From: UBA3478 sp964217345
Lineage (GTDB): Bacteria > Bacteroidota > Bacteroidia > Flavobacteriales > Flavobacteriaceae
Length of the DNA stretch: 62,966 bases
Assembly (NCBI GenBank): GCA_964217345.1
Contig: CAXPJI010000050.1
Coordinates: 1-62,966 of the forward strand
Direction of reading: 5' to 3'
Shown here: one piece after another, positions 33,717 through 41,942 of the stretch
How the letters are laid out: each line of letters opens with the position of its first letter
Position numbering within the stretch: the stretch's first letter is position 1
The notes under the pieces: model-generated
The model's input: the letters and a program-made list of their open reading frames with translations, nothing else
Databases searched by the model: none
What the model was told of the DNA's origin: nothing
Made by a program: the position numbers and the translations under genes

Positions 33717-34327
33717 TATTTCACTCCTACCTTGAAAAACGATTCATTTTCAATAAAACCCTCTAATACGTCTCCTGCCTCTACTTTACCAACACCAGAT
33801 GGGGTGCCAGAAAAAATAATATCTCCTTTTTTAAGGGTAAAAAACTGAGAAACATAGGAGATTAATTCGTCGATCTTCCAAAGCATTAGTTCTGAACTAG
33901 CCGATTGAACTACTTCGTTATTCTTCTTCAAACTAAAACTTACCTGATTGAGGTCTTTATAGTTTGATTTTGAAACCCATTTACCAATAACTGCTGATCC
34001 GTCAAAAGACTTAGCCTTTTCCCATGGCAGCCCTTTAGACTTCAATTCATCTTGTATATCTCGAGCAGTAAAATCAATCCCAAGACTTACTTCATCGTAG
34101 TATTTGTGTGCAAATTCTTTAGCGATATGCTTCCCAACCTTAGTAATCTTAACGAGAAGTTCTACCTCATGGTGAACATTATTGCTGAATGGCGGTAGGT
34201 AAAAGTCCTGCTCCTTCGGCAATACAGCAGAATCTGCTTTAATGAATACTACAGGGTCTTTTGGCCTCTCGTTTTCTAATTCCTCGATGTGAGCCGTGTA
34301 ATTTCTACCGATACAAATAAGTTTCAT
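33716..34327 (-). CDS. Fumarylacetoacetate hydrolase family protein
   Basis: This 203-residue metal-dependent hydrolase or decarboxylase has the FAH fold markers: CIGRNYTAHIEEL at the start, EVELLVKI with two metal-binding Glu residues, LGIDFTARDIQDELKSKGLPWEKAKSFDGSAVIG, and the final IIFSGTPSGVGKVEAGDVLEG. It is the short bacterial form, similar to acylpyruvases or oxaloacetate decarboxylases (FAHD1-like). Its substrate cannot be assigned. It sits 2 bp after the exonuclease gene and overlaps cinA by one base. Confidence 0.9.
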   Translation of the reverse strand: MKLICIGRNYTAHIEELENERPKDPVVFIKADSAVLPKEQDFYLPPFSNNVHHEVELLVKITKVGKHIAKEFAHKYYDEVSLGIDFTARDIQDELKSKGLPWEKAKSFDGSAVIGKWVSKSNYKDLNQVSFSLKKNNEVVQSASSELMLWKIDELISYVSQFFTLKKGDIIFSGTPSGVGKVEAGDVLEGFIENESFFKVGVK

Positions 34328-34329
34328 AG

Positions 34330-35100
34330 CTAGGATTTAAAATAGGTTCCTAATTTGATTTGAGTGAGCACCTTTTTGGTATAGAGCGGAAAGTCAGCTC
34401 CTAAAATCCATCCGAAGTAACCAGGTTCTTTTTCTAGAACTTCTAATACAGGAACTCCTTTGTGCTTGCCAAAGTTGAAAACAGGGACTCCATTCTCATC
34501 TTTCGTAAGCATACCCGCAAAATCTACTCGATCTTGTCTCGAGGTAAATTCAGATAGTGACTTTACATCTTTAGGGAGATCATCATATCTGTTTAATTGC
34601 GCTTCGAGAACCTCATAGGTTGCTAGGGTGTCTGCTTCAGCACTATGTGCATCCTCAAGATCTTTATTACAGTAGAATTTGTAAGCTGCGGTAAGGGTAC
34701 GTTTTTCCATTTTGTGAAAAATAGTCTGCACATCTACAGAGACCATTTTCTTTAGATCAACATCTACACCGACTCGCAATAGTTCTTCGATGAGCATGGG
34801 TATATCAAATCGGTCTGAATTGAACCCTGCTAAATCCGCATCCTTAAACCAATCATATATTTCGTGAGCCAATTGCTTAAAAGTAGGCTCATTAGCCACT
34901 TTATCATCAGATATTCCATGAACAGCTGTAGCTTCGGTGGGAATCGGCATCTCAGGATTCACTAACCAACTTTGCTGCTTTCTAGTACCGTTAGGGAATA
35001 ATTTCAGTATTGAAATTTCAACAATTCGGTCTTTAACAATGTTAATACCTGTCGTCTCGAGATCGAAGAAGCAGATCGGTTTAGAGAGTTCTAAGGCCAT
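34330..35100 (-). CDS. DnaQ-type 3'-5' exonuclease
   Basis: This 256-residue protein has a DEDDh exonuclease domain: ICFFDLETTGINIVKDRIVEIS (motif I Asp and Glu), FNSDRFDIPMLIEEL (motif II Asp) and AHSAEADTLATYEVL (motif III His and Asp). A C-terminal segment of about 70 residues (GVPVFNFGKHKGVPVLEV, EPGYFGWILGADFP) is the 'DUF3820-like' tail found on several such nucleases. Start ATG 35100 is used, because the longer frame to 35142 overlaps the E2 stop. It may act in repair or proofreading; it is not the polymerase epsilon subunit by itself. Confidence 0.88.
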   Translation of the reverse strand: MALELSKPICFFDLETTGINIVKDRIVEISILKLFPNGTRKQQSWLVNPEMPIPTEATAVHGISDDKVANEPTFKQLAHEIYDWFKDADLAGFNSDRFDIPMLIEELLRVGVDVDLKKMVSVDVQTIFHKMEKRTLTAAYKFYCNKDLEDAHSAEADTLATYEVLEAQLNRYDDLPKDVKSLSEFTSRQDRVDFAGMLTKDENGVPVFNFGKHKGVPVLEVLEKEPGYFGWILGADFPLYTKKVLTQIKLGTYFKS

Positions 35101-35117
35101 GAAACTAGCTTTTGATG

Positions 35118-36509
35118 TTATACTTTTCGATCTATCGACCAATTTTCGAGGAGATCAGCTACATGCTTGATGAATAGCCCCCCTAGTGCTCCATTCACCA
35201 CGCGGTGATCATAGGAGTGAGACAAGAACATTTTATGGCGTATAGCAATGAACTCACCTTGATCAGTATCAACCACAGCAGGGACTTTTCTAATAGCACC
35301 GATCGCTAATATAGCGACCTGCGGTTGAGGAATAATCGGAGTTCCCATAACACTACCAAAAGAGCCGATGTTCGTAATCGTATATGTGCCTTGCATCACC
35401 TCGTCAGGCTTAAGGGCACTCTTTCGAGCTCTAGCCGCTAGATCATTCACCTTCTTAGCTAGGCCAACTAAATTCAATGTATCTGCATCTTTAATAACCG
35501 GAACAATCAGGTTACCGTCTTCTAGAGCAGTTGCCATTCCCAGATTTACTGAAGCTTTCTTAATAATTTTCTCTCCGTCAAACTGAATATTCAACATCGG
35601 GAAAGCTTTCAAGGCCTTGGCTACTACTTCAAAGAAGATAGGAGTAAAAGTTAGCTTTTCACCATGAGTTCGCTCAAATTGATCTTTTATTGCTGCTCTC
35701 CATTCAACGACCTTAGTCATATCCACTTCGATAAAACTTTGAACATGGGCAGAGGTCTGCAAGCTACCAATCATATGGTCTGCAGTGAGCCTTGCCATTC
35801 GGTTCAGTTCTATGATCTCATCTCCAGAGGCAGGAACAGCAGTAGGAATTGATGCTGGTTTTACAGGTGTGCTAGGCACAATTGGTTTGGATTCTTTTAC
35901 GGGTGTAGTTATCTCAGAAGGAGCAGCCGAAACAGATGGCGAACCACCGCGTTTTTCGAGATAGGCCATCATGTCATATTTTGTAACTCTACCGTCGAGT
36001 CCCGTACCTTGAACTTGACTTAATTCTTCATCAGAAACCCCCTCTTCCTTCGCCATATTTCTAACGAGTGGAGATAATAAGCCCGATGTAGTAATGGGTT
36101 TTGAAAAATGATTGGCTATAGGAGATTCAACGGCTTCGATAACTCCAGGAGTTGGCTCTTCGCTAACAGGCTCTTCGCTAACAGGCTCTTCTAATTCTTT
36201 TATGGGTTCAGTCTCTGACGGATGTTGAACGGGAGTAGATTCCGTTTCAACGGATGAATCTGATCCTCCTTCAGTCTCTATGATAGCAATCACAGCTCCC
36301 ACTTCAGCCACCTCATCAATAGCAAATCGTTGCTCAATTAAAATGCCGGAATATTCACTAACTACTTCAGAGTCAACTTTATCGGTAGCTACCTCAACAA
36401 TAACCTCATCTTCTTCTACACGGTCACCGACCGATTTGATCCAATCGGTTATCGTAGCCTCAGCTACGCTTTCGCCCATTTCAGGAAGTCGAATCTCAAT
36501 TTTCGCCAT
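35118..36509 (-). CDS. 2-oxo acid dehydrogenase E2 component (lipoyl acyltransferase)
   Basis: This 463-residue E2 has one lipoyl domain (EVATDKVDSEV with the lipoyl Lys), an acidic Pro-rich linker, a peripheral-subunit-binding domain (LSPLVRNMAKEEGVSDEELS, about 145-185) and a catalytic CAT domain. The catalytic motif reads SYDHRVVNGALGG: the usual DHRxxDG Asp is Asn. The linker contains a perfect 15-bp tandem duplication (36154-36183) coding repeated EEPVS units. Probably the branched-chain or pyruvate complex; E1 and E3 are not in the window. recR starts 17 bp upstream. Confidence 0.92.
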   Translation of the reverse strand: MAKIEIRLPEMGESVAEATITDWIKSVGDRVEEDEVIVEVATDKVDSEVVSEYSGILIEQRFAIDEVAEVGAVIAIIETEGGSDSSVETESTPVQHPSETEPIKELEEPVSEEPVSEEPTPGVIEAVESPIANHFSKPITTSGLLSPLVRNMAKEEGVSDEELSQVQGTGLDGRVTKYDMMAYLEKRGGSPSVSAAPSEITTPVKESKPIVPSTPVKPASIPTAVPASGDEIIELNRMARLTADHMIGSLQTSAHVQSFIEVDMTKVVEWRAAIKDQFERTHGEKLTFTPIFFEVVAKALKAFPMLNIQFDGEKIIKKASVNLGMATALEDGNLIVPVIKDADTLNLVGLAKKVNDLAARARKSALKPDEVMQGTYTITNIGSFGSVMGTPIIPQPQVAILAIGAIRKVPAVVDTDQGEFIAIRHKMFLSHSYDHRVVNGALGGLFIKHVADLLENWSIDRKV

Positions 36510-36526
36510 GGCTACAAAGTTAGCAA

Positions 36527-37141
36527 TTATCCTTTATCGTAGTCGAGTGGAATACGATTAGAAATGCTTCGGCCAAGGGTTATTTCGTCTGCGTATTGAA
36601 GTTCATCACCAACTGCTATACCTCTAGCGATGGTAGAAAACTTCAGACTAAGACCGGCTAATTGCTTGTAAATGTAAAAGTTAGTCGTATCCCCTTCCAT
36701 AGTAGAACTCAGTGCAAAAATTAGCTCAGTAATCCCCTCTGTCTTCACTCGTGAAACCAAAGAGTCAATAGTAAGGTCTGAAGGTCCAATCCCATCCATC
36801 GGAGAAATCTTACCTCCTAGAACGTGATATCTCCCTCTGAATTCAGAGGTACCCTCAATAGCAAGCACATCTCTAATGTCTTCAACAATGCACAAGATTC
36901 CTATATCTCTTCTAGGGTCTTCACAAATTTGACAAATTTCGGTATCCGATAGGGTATGGCAATGTTTACAATTTTTAGAATTTTCTCGTAAGGAGAGCAA
37001 GGCTTTAGAAAGGTCTTCAGTCTGTGTTTGAGGTCTATTTAATAAATGTAATGCTAAACGAAGTGCAGAACGTTTTCCAATCCCAGGGAGCAATGAAATT
37101 TCATTCACCGCATTTTCTAATAACTTTGAGCCATATTCCAT
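36527..37141 (-). CDS. recR: Recombination protein RecR
   Basis: This 204-residue protein helps load RecA at gaps together with RecO and RecF. It has the helix-hairpin-helix LLPGIGKRSALRLALHLL, the zinc finger CKHCHTLSDTEICQIC, and the Toprim domain starting LCIVEDIRDVLAIE with YHVLGGKISPMDGIGPSDL. Length is normal. The minus-strand element TATTTTTG (37153-37146) ends 5 bp before the ATG, so the mRNA may be leaderless. E2 follows 17 bp downstream. Confidence 0.96.
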   Translation of the reverse strand: MEYGSKLLENAVNEISLLPGIGKRSALRLALHLLNRPQTQTEDLSKALLSLRENSKNCKHCHTLSDTEICQICEDPRRDIGILCIVEDIRDVLAIEGTSEFRGRYHVLGGKISPMDGIGPSDLTIDSLVSRVKTEGITELIFALSSTMEGDTTNFYIYKQLAGLSLKFSTIARGIAVGDELQYADEITLGRSISNRIPLDYDKG

Positions 37142-37145
37142 TTTT

Positions 37146-37153
37146 CAAAAATA
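37146..37153 (-). promoter_or_regulatory. -7 element for recR, possibly leaderless
   Basis: TATTTTTG on the minus strand ends at 37146; the recR ATG begins at 37141. Start sites a few bases past the element would fall on the start codon. Confidence 0.55.
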
Positions 37154-37166
37154 CTAGAAGCGACTC

Positions 37167-38630
37167 ATGAATCCCACTCAAATTTTTATTCTTCTGATTG
37201 CTTATTTCGGTTTACTATTTGTAATCTCATACATTACCGGAAAGAGCGACTCTAACGAGGCCTTCTTTAAAGCCAATTCGAACTCACCTTGGTATCTCGT
37301 TGCTTTTGGAATGGTAGGCGCTTCTTTATCTGGAGTGACCTTCATTTCGGTTCCGGGCTGGGTGGGTCAAACGAGCTTCACTTACCTTCAAGTGGTAATC
37401 GGTTATTTTTTCGGATACCTGGTCGTCGCCTATATCCTATTACCTATTTACTACAAACTTCGCCTACCCTCTATTTACAGCTATTTAAGTGAGCGATTCA
37501 ACCCAAGTACACAAAAAGTCGGGGCCTTCTACTTCTTAATTTCAAGAGTGATCGGAGCTTCTTTCAGGCTTTATTTGGTAGCGCTTGTGTTGCATACCTA
37601 TTTATTTCAGCCGCTTGGAGTGCCCCTCGAGGCTACTGTTATTCTTTCGGTAGCTTTAATTTATGCCTATACTTTTAGGGGTGGAATTCGAACGATTGTA
37701 ATTACAGATAGTTTACAGACCTTCTTAATGCTTCTTAGTGTTGGCCTGAGCATCTATCTCATTTTAGACGAGTTGAATTTCAGCGTTTCTCAGTATTTAT
37801 CTTCTGCTTCCTTTGAAAGTATGAGCCAAGTTTGGGTCACCGAAGACTTCGGCAGAAGTGATTTCTTTCTCAAATCTCTAATCGGCGGAATGTTTATCAC
37901 CATTAGCATGACCGGGCTCGATCAAGATATGATGCAGAAAAATCTAAGCTGTAGAAATTTGAAAGAAGCTCAGAAAAACATGCTTGTTTTCAGTACCGTA
38001 TTAGTGATTGTGACCACTCTATTTATATTTTTAGGTGCACTACTCTATTCTTACGCAGAGGTGATGGGAATTGGCATACCTACTCAAAATGGAGTTGCTA
38101 GAACCGATTTATTATTTCCAGAAATCGCACTGAAAGGGAACTTAGGAATTCTAGTTTCTATATCCTTTTTCTTAGGACTAATAGCTGCGGCGTACAGCAG
38201 TGCTGACAGTGCGCTTACCTCCCTAACGACATCGATATGCTTTGACTTTCTAGACTTGGATAATGACAACTCCAGAGCAACGATCCAAAAACGAAAGTGG
38301 ATTCACCTAGGGGTAGCGATTCTTCTGATCTTGGTAATCATCGCCTTTAGTTATTGGGTAGACCAAAATGTGATTGATAGTCTTCTTACAGTGGCTGGAT
38401 ATACCTACGGCCCTTTACTAGGATTATTTGCATTCGGACTTTTCACCTCGCACCAAATCAAGGGCAATCGGGTTTTCCCGATCACTATTGCATCGGTGAT
38501 TCTGATTACCTTGACCGCTAATTTGCCAAGTGACTTTTTAGGAAATTATAAACTAGGATACGAGTTATTACCACTCAACGGATTAATAACCTACAGTCTA
38601 CTTTACTTATTTCGATCTAGAACTTCATAA
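37167..38630 (+). CDS. Sodium:solute symporter family protein
   Basis: This 487-residue membrane protein has about thirteen helices of the SSS/LeuT fold. The first helix pair carries SNEAFFKANSNSPWYLVAFG, followed by MVGASLSGVTFISVPGWVG, the conserved unwound helix 1, and GLDQDMMQKNLSCRN and AAYSSADSALTSLTTS later on. Such carriers couple Na+ entry to uptake of sugars, amino acids or vitamins; the solute is not readable. It is divergent from recR (25 bp) and overlaps the convergent fabH by 14 bp. Confidence 0.92.
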   Translation: MNPTQIFILLIAYFGLLFVISYITGKSDSNEAFFKANSNSPWYLVAFGMVGASLSGVTFISVPGWVGQTSFTYLQVVIGYFFGYLVVAYILLPIYYKLRLPSIYSYLSERFNPSTQKVGAFYFLISRVIGASFRLYLVALVLHTYLFQPLGVPLEATVILSVALIYAYTFRGGIRTIVITDSLQTFLMLLSVGLSIYLILDELNFSVSQYLSSASFESMSQVWVTEDFGRSDFFLKSLIGGMFITISMTGLDQDMMQKNLSCRNLKEAQKNMLVFSTVLVIVTTLFIFLGALLYSYAEVMGIGIPTQNGVARTDLLFPEIALKGNLGILVSISFFLGLIAAAYSSADSALTSLTTSICFDFLDLDNDNSRATIQKRKWIHLGVAILLILVIIAFSYWVDQNVIDSLLTVAGYTYGPLLGLFAFGLFTSHQIKGNRVFPITIASVILITLTANLPSDFLGNYKLGYELLPLNGLITYSLLYLFRSRTS

Positions 38631-39624
38631 TTACACTACCCCAGGTAAATCCGCTACCAAAGGCCGCAAGAACCACGAGATCACCCGCGTTTACCTTGCC
38701 TTTTTCCCAGGCCTCAGTTAAGGCAATTGGGATAGACGCAGCCGTAGTATTACCGTAGTGCATAATGTTATTGTAAACCTGATCGTCAGACAATCCGAAT
38801 TTCGATTGAATAAATTGAGCTATTCTAAGATTTGCTTGGTGTGGAACCAGCATATCAATATCTGAACTAGTTAAACCATTGTGAGCTAGACCTTCTTTAA
38901 TCACCTCTGAAAAACGTACCACCGCATTTTTAAAAACGAATTGTCCGTTCATATGTGGCAAGTACGACTCGTCGTTCGGATCATTATCTTTTAGAATATC
39001 TGTTACCCATCGCTTACCCATTCCAGGAGCGATTAAGGCTAATTCCTCGGCATGAGCACCTTCAGAATGCAAGTGAGTAGACAGTATTTTACGATTTTCA
39101 TCTTCACTTTTTGAAACAATAGCTGCTCCTGCCCCATCTCCAAAAATAACGGAGACAGATCGGCCGCGAGTGGTCATGTCTAGGCCTTGACTGTGCAATT
39201 CAGAACCAATGACCAGTATATTCTTGTACATCCCTGAACGGATGTATTGATCAGCCACAGAAATTGCATATACAAACCCAGAACACTGATTTCTAACATC
39301 TAGAGCTCCTACTGTTTTCAAGCCTAAATCGCGTTGCACAAGAACTCCCGGGCCTGGGAAATAGTAATCAGGGCTAAGCGTTGCAAAGATGATGAAGTCA
39401 ATTTCATCTTTATCTATTCCAGCGCGTTCGATGGCTACTTTGGCAGCCTCAACACCCATAGACGTGGTGGTGTCTTTACCTTTAACTGCAAAACGTCTTT
39501 CTTTAATACCGGTTCTTTCAGTGATCCATTCATCACTGGTTTCAATGATTTTTGAAAGGTCGTCGTTGGTTACCACCTGTTCTGGTACATAGTACCCCAA
39601 TCCTCTGATGTAGGCGCTGTTCAT
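38617..39624 (-). CDS. fabH: Beta-ketoacyl-ACP synthase III
   Basis: This 335-residue condensing enzyme starts fatty acid chains from acyl-CoA and malonyl-ACP. The catalytic triad is present: Cys in VRNQCSGFVYAIS, His in VPHQANLRIAQ and Asn in MHYGNTTAASIP; the N-terminus SDEWITERTGIKERRF and C-terminal LAAFGSGFTWGSV are also typical. Length is normal. The 3' end overlaps the symporter gene by 14 bp. It is 30 bp downstream of the UbiB-like kinase gene on the same strand. Confidence 0.95.
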   Translation of the reverse strand: MNSAYIRGLGYYVPEQVVTNDDLSKIIETSDEWITERTGIKERRFAVKGKDTTTSMGVEAAKVAIERAGIDKDEIDFIIFATLSPDYYFPGPGVLVQRDLGLKTVGALDVRNQCSGFVYAISVADQYIRSGMYKNILVIGSELHSQGLDMTTRGRSVSVIFGDGAGAAIVSKSEDENRKILSTHLHSEGAHAEELALIAPGMGKRWVTDILKDNDPNDESYLPHMNGQFVFKNAVVRFSEVIKEGLAHNGLTSSDIDMLVPHQANLRIAQFIQSKFGLSDDQVYNNIMHYGNTTAASIPIALTEAWEKGKVNAGDLVVLAAFGSGFTWGSVIMKF

Positions 39625-39654
39625 AATAATAATTTAGTCCTTTTAAATTTAGGC

Positions 39655-40968
39655 TTAATTTGACAAATACTTGAGATAAGCCTTGGTGTCCACATCTGCC
39701 TTTAAATCGTAAAGCAAATTATAAAGACCGAAGAAGGTGCGATTCATATAAAGAAAATGCTTCGAACCTCTATTGGCATTCATCTTGCGAATGGTTTGAT
39801 CCTGAGAGAAGAATTCAGCCATTTTGCCAATTCCGTCCCAGAATTCTGGATTAGCGAAATCAAACCGATCCCTATTAAACGGTGCCGTGAACAGCTGTAG
39901 CATTTCTCTAAAGAGTTTGGTGAAATAAGTTATTTCGTCTGCTCCATCAGAAGCTACTAACATTTCAAGTTCGTATAATTTCGAAAGAAAAAGATCTTGG
40001 TCTTCCATCGCAGAGGCATCTGCTAATTCGAAATAGGGAGTGTAAAACTGATCAGGTATTTCTTTGATACATCCGAAATCAATGACAATAAGTTCGCCTT
40101 GCCTGTTCACCAAAAAGTTACCCGGATGCGGATCTGCATGCACCGCCTTCAAACCGTGAATCTGAAACATATAGAAGTCCCAAAGCGATTGACCCAATGC
40201 TTGAGCGATATTAGCATCAAATTCACCATTAACGAAAGCTCCGAGGGGTGCTCCGTCCATCCAATCCATCGTTAAAATACGCTCAGAAGAATACGCTGGA
40301 TAATAATTGGGAAATCGCAAATTCGGAATATGACTTGCCTTAGAGGTAATAGAAACGCTCATATCGAGTTCATGCAAATAATCGGTTTCTTCTTTAAGCT
40401 TTTCTTCAATTTCCTTGAAATACTTCTCAGACTCTCGGGCTCCCATATTAAACATTCTAAGCGCGATAGGCTTAACCAGTGCTAGGTCTGATGAAATGCT
40501 CTCAGCAACCCCAGGATATTGAATCTTTACAGCTAAATTCTTACCGTCTTTAGTAGCCTTATGTACTTGTCCGATAGATGCGGCGTTGATTGCATTGTAA
40601 TCGAAAGAATCAAAGATATCCTCTGGCAACGCATTCATATATCTTTTGAAAGTCTTCTTCACTAGTGGACCTGAAAGAGGTGGAACTGAGAATTGAGAAA
40701 GCGAAAAACGCTCTACATACGCCCGGGGTAGTATATTGCGCTCCATGCTTAGCATTTGAGCTACTTTTAGAGCACTTCCCTTCAGCGTTTTTAATCCATC
40801 GTAAATGTCTGAAGCATTATTCTCGTTTAAACGATCCTTTGCTTCTTCAGAACCGACCAGGGACTCTCCGTAATATTTGAGGTAATTACCCCCAATCTTA
40901 ACTCCAGTTTTAACCAATTTACTCGCCCGCTCGAGTTTGGATGTAGGAATTGAATCTAAGGTCTTCAT
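39655..40968 (-). CDS. AarF/UbiB family (ABC1) atypical kinase
   Basis: This 437-residue protein has the ABC1/UbiB core: KxGQ-like region KGSALKVAQMLSMERNILP, FSQFSVPPLSG, the Ala-rich loop AINAASIGQVHKA, the nucleotide Lys in LAVKIQYPG, HADPHPGNFLVN and the metal Asp in IVIDFGCIKEI. UbiB proteins are ATPases or kinases linked to quinone and isoprenoid lipid metabolism. The 4-bp overlap with the upstream TetR-like gene indicates coupling. No C-terminal membrane helix pair is obvious, unlike E. coli UbiB. Confidence 0.9.
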   Translation of the reverse strand: MKTLDSIPTSKLERASKLVKTGVKIGGNYLKYYGESLVGSEEAKDRLNENNASDIYDGLKTLKGSALKVAQMLSMERNILPRAYVERFSLSQFSVPPLSGPLVKKTFKRYMNALPEDIFDSFDYNAINAASIGQVHKATKDGKNLAVKIQYPGVAESISSDLALVKPIALRMFNMGARESEKYFKEIEEKLKEETDYLHELDMSVSITSKASHIPNLRFPNYYPAYSSERILTMDWMDGAPLGAFVNGEFDANIAQALGQSLWDFYMFQIHGLKAVHADPHPGNFLVNRQGELIVIDFGCIKEIPDQFYTPYFELADASAMEDQDLFLSKLYELEMLVASDGADEITYFTKLFREMLQLFTAPFNRDRFDFANPEFWDGIGKMAEFFSQDQTIRKMNANRGSKHFLYMNRTFFGLYNLLYDLKADVDTKAYLKYLSN

Positions 40969-41627
40969 TTAGCAAACAACTCCTTAGCCAAGAATTTGCC
41001 GAAATCAATAACGTTTTCTAAAGGAGTGTGATCAAAAACATCAAACACTGTATTGATTGATTTCTCTATAGCTACATCGGTTTTTTCAAAGCCCGGGGAG
41101 TCATCCTCTAAATTGAATTTTAGAATAAATAGAAACTGAGCCCACGCAGCCTCTGAGAAGATTTGTGTATTATGCTTGGTAAATGAAAACTTTTTCTCCT
41201 CATTCCCTGCCTCAATGAGTATTGTAGCAAACTTTAAAAAAGCAGCTCTAAGTTTAGAAAGCTCAGAAAGCGATTGTAAACTCTTGATCCCTTGCTCCTT
41301 TTTTAAGCTAAACAGTACATAACTTCTATTGAGAGTAATCAGTTCAAAAAACGAAAAATAATACGCTAATAATTTTGATCGTCGGTCATAGCCTTCATAC
41401 TGCTGATCTCCTTCAAGAGCCTTCATGGTGTTTTCATGAAAAGCCAGCCAAACCTCTTTGGCGAGAGTCTCTAAAGAACCAAAATGCTTGTAGAATTGCG
41501 AATCCTCAATTCCCAAATGAGAACAAAATTTGAAAACTGACTTAGGAACCACCTCATGTTCCAAGCAGGTATTCATATAATGAGAAATGATTTCTTGTTT
41601 TGAAATCTCTTTAGATTTGGCAGCCAT
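40965..41627 (-). CDS. TetR-like transcriptional regulator
   Basis: This 220-residue protein has an N-terminal helix-turn-helix (VFKFCSHLGIEDSQFYKHFGSLETLAKEVW) and an all-helical C-terminal ligand domain. It fits the TetR C-terminal-domain proteins that precede UbiB-family kinases in Flavobacteriia. It overlaps the kinase gene by 4 bp, so it probably controls or senses the same lipid or quinone state. A TAAATTTG -7 element at 41651-41644 lies 17 bp upstream. Ligand is unknown. Confidence 0.82.
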   Translation of the reverse strand: MAAKSKEISKQEIISHYMNTCLEHEVVPKSVFKFCSHLGIEDSQFYKHFGSLETLAKEVWLAFHENTMKALEGDQQYEGYDRRSKLLAYYFSFFELITLNRSYVLFSLKKEQGIKSLQSLSELSKLRAAFLKFATILIEAGNEEKKFSFTKHNTQIFSEAAWAQFLFILKFNLEDDSPGFEKTDVAIEKSINTVFDVFDHTPLENVIDFGKFLAKELFAK

Positions 41628-41643
41628 AGTAAATGTGTTTAGA

Positions 41644-41651
41644 CAAATTTA
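41644..41651 (-). promoter_or_regulatory. Proximal -7 element of the TetR-like gene
   Basis: TAAATTTG on the minus strand, a full TAnnTTTG match, 17 bp before the ATG at 41627. No TTTG at the ideal spacing. It overlaps the leader ORF stop codon. Confidence 0.5.
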
Positions 41652-41780
41652 ATTAACCCTGAACAAAAAATGAAATAGATAAAAGTAAGAGAAAAAGAAA
41701 ACGCGCCATCTGTAGAAATGATAACGCGTTTTCAACAACCTAACCAATAAATAAACAAACTTGTTGTGTTTCTTTTTCAT
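41649..41780 (-). CDS. Putative aromatic-rich leader peptide, 43 codons
   Basis: A short frame starts at ATG 41780 and ends TAA at 41649. It follows a consensus promoter (41832-41802) with about 16 nt of leader. The peptide is basic and aromatic: 9 Phe, 5 Tyr, 1 Trp and 3 His in 43 residues, including KTRYHFYRWR. The frame runs through the hairpin at 41733-41697 and its T-rich tail, so part of the Phe content comes simply from the T tract. I do not recognise the peptide. Its layout suggests a translated attenuator in front of the tetR-ubiB pair, but a chance frame cannot be excluded. Confidence 0.4.
   Translation of the reverse strand: MKKKHNKFVYLLVRLLKTRYHFYRWRVFFFSYFYLFHFLFRVN
41685..41733 (-). 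terminator. Terminator-like hairpin inside the leader ORF
   Basis: On the minus strand GAAAACGCG (41733-41725) pairs perfectly with CGCGTTTTC (41705-41697) across 19 nt that can pair further (TCAT with ATGG), followed by TTTTTCTCTT. This is a plausible intrinsic terminator or attenuator about 70 nt upstream of the TetR-like gene. Confidence 0.6.
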
Positions 41781-41801
41781 AGCAAAAATTCCACAACACT
41801 T

Positions 41802-41832
41802 CAAATATACATTTTGTTTATTAAAATCCAAA
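41802..41832 (-). promoter_or_regulatory. Consensus promoter of the leader transcript
   Basis: On the minus strand TTTG (41832-41829), exactly 19 bp, then TATATTTG (41809-41802) give a perfect consensus. The only thing directly downstream is the 43-codon frame and hairpin. Confidence 0.75.
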
Positions 41833-41866
41833 AATAATTAAACATAATTTTAAAAATAATTAAATC

Positions 41867-41907
41867 TGTCAGTTTGTCACTGAAATAAGGCTTGGTATTC
41901 TTTTTGA
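41867..41907 (+). promoter_or_regulatory. Sigma-54-like promoter and TGTCA repeats upstream of htpG
   Basis: TTGGTATTCTTTTTGAA at 41892-41908 aligns with the -24/-12 consensus TTGGCAC-N5-TTGCW at both TTGG and TTG with correct spacing; the -12 C is A. Just upstream, TGTCA occurs at 41867-41871 and 41875-41879 and an inverted repeat TCAGT-N5-ACTGA spans 41869-41883. Start would be near 41918, 25 nt before the ATG. I could not find a housekeeping TAnnTTTG element here. Confidence 0.45.
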
Positions 41908-41942
41908 AATTTTAAGTGCAATTAATCATTTGAATAAAACGT

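Larger units (their letters stand above)
41628..41942. other. Regulatory gap between the TetR-like gene and htpG
   Basis: This 315-bp AT-rich gap holds, from right to left, the htpG sigma-54-like promoter and its flanking TGTCA repeats, a consensus minus-strand promoter, a 43-codon aromatic-rich ORF, a terminator-like hairpin and the proximal TetR-gene promoter. Each is listed separately. Confidence 0.7.
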
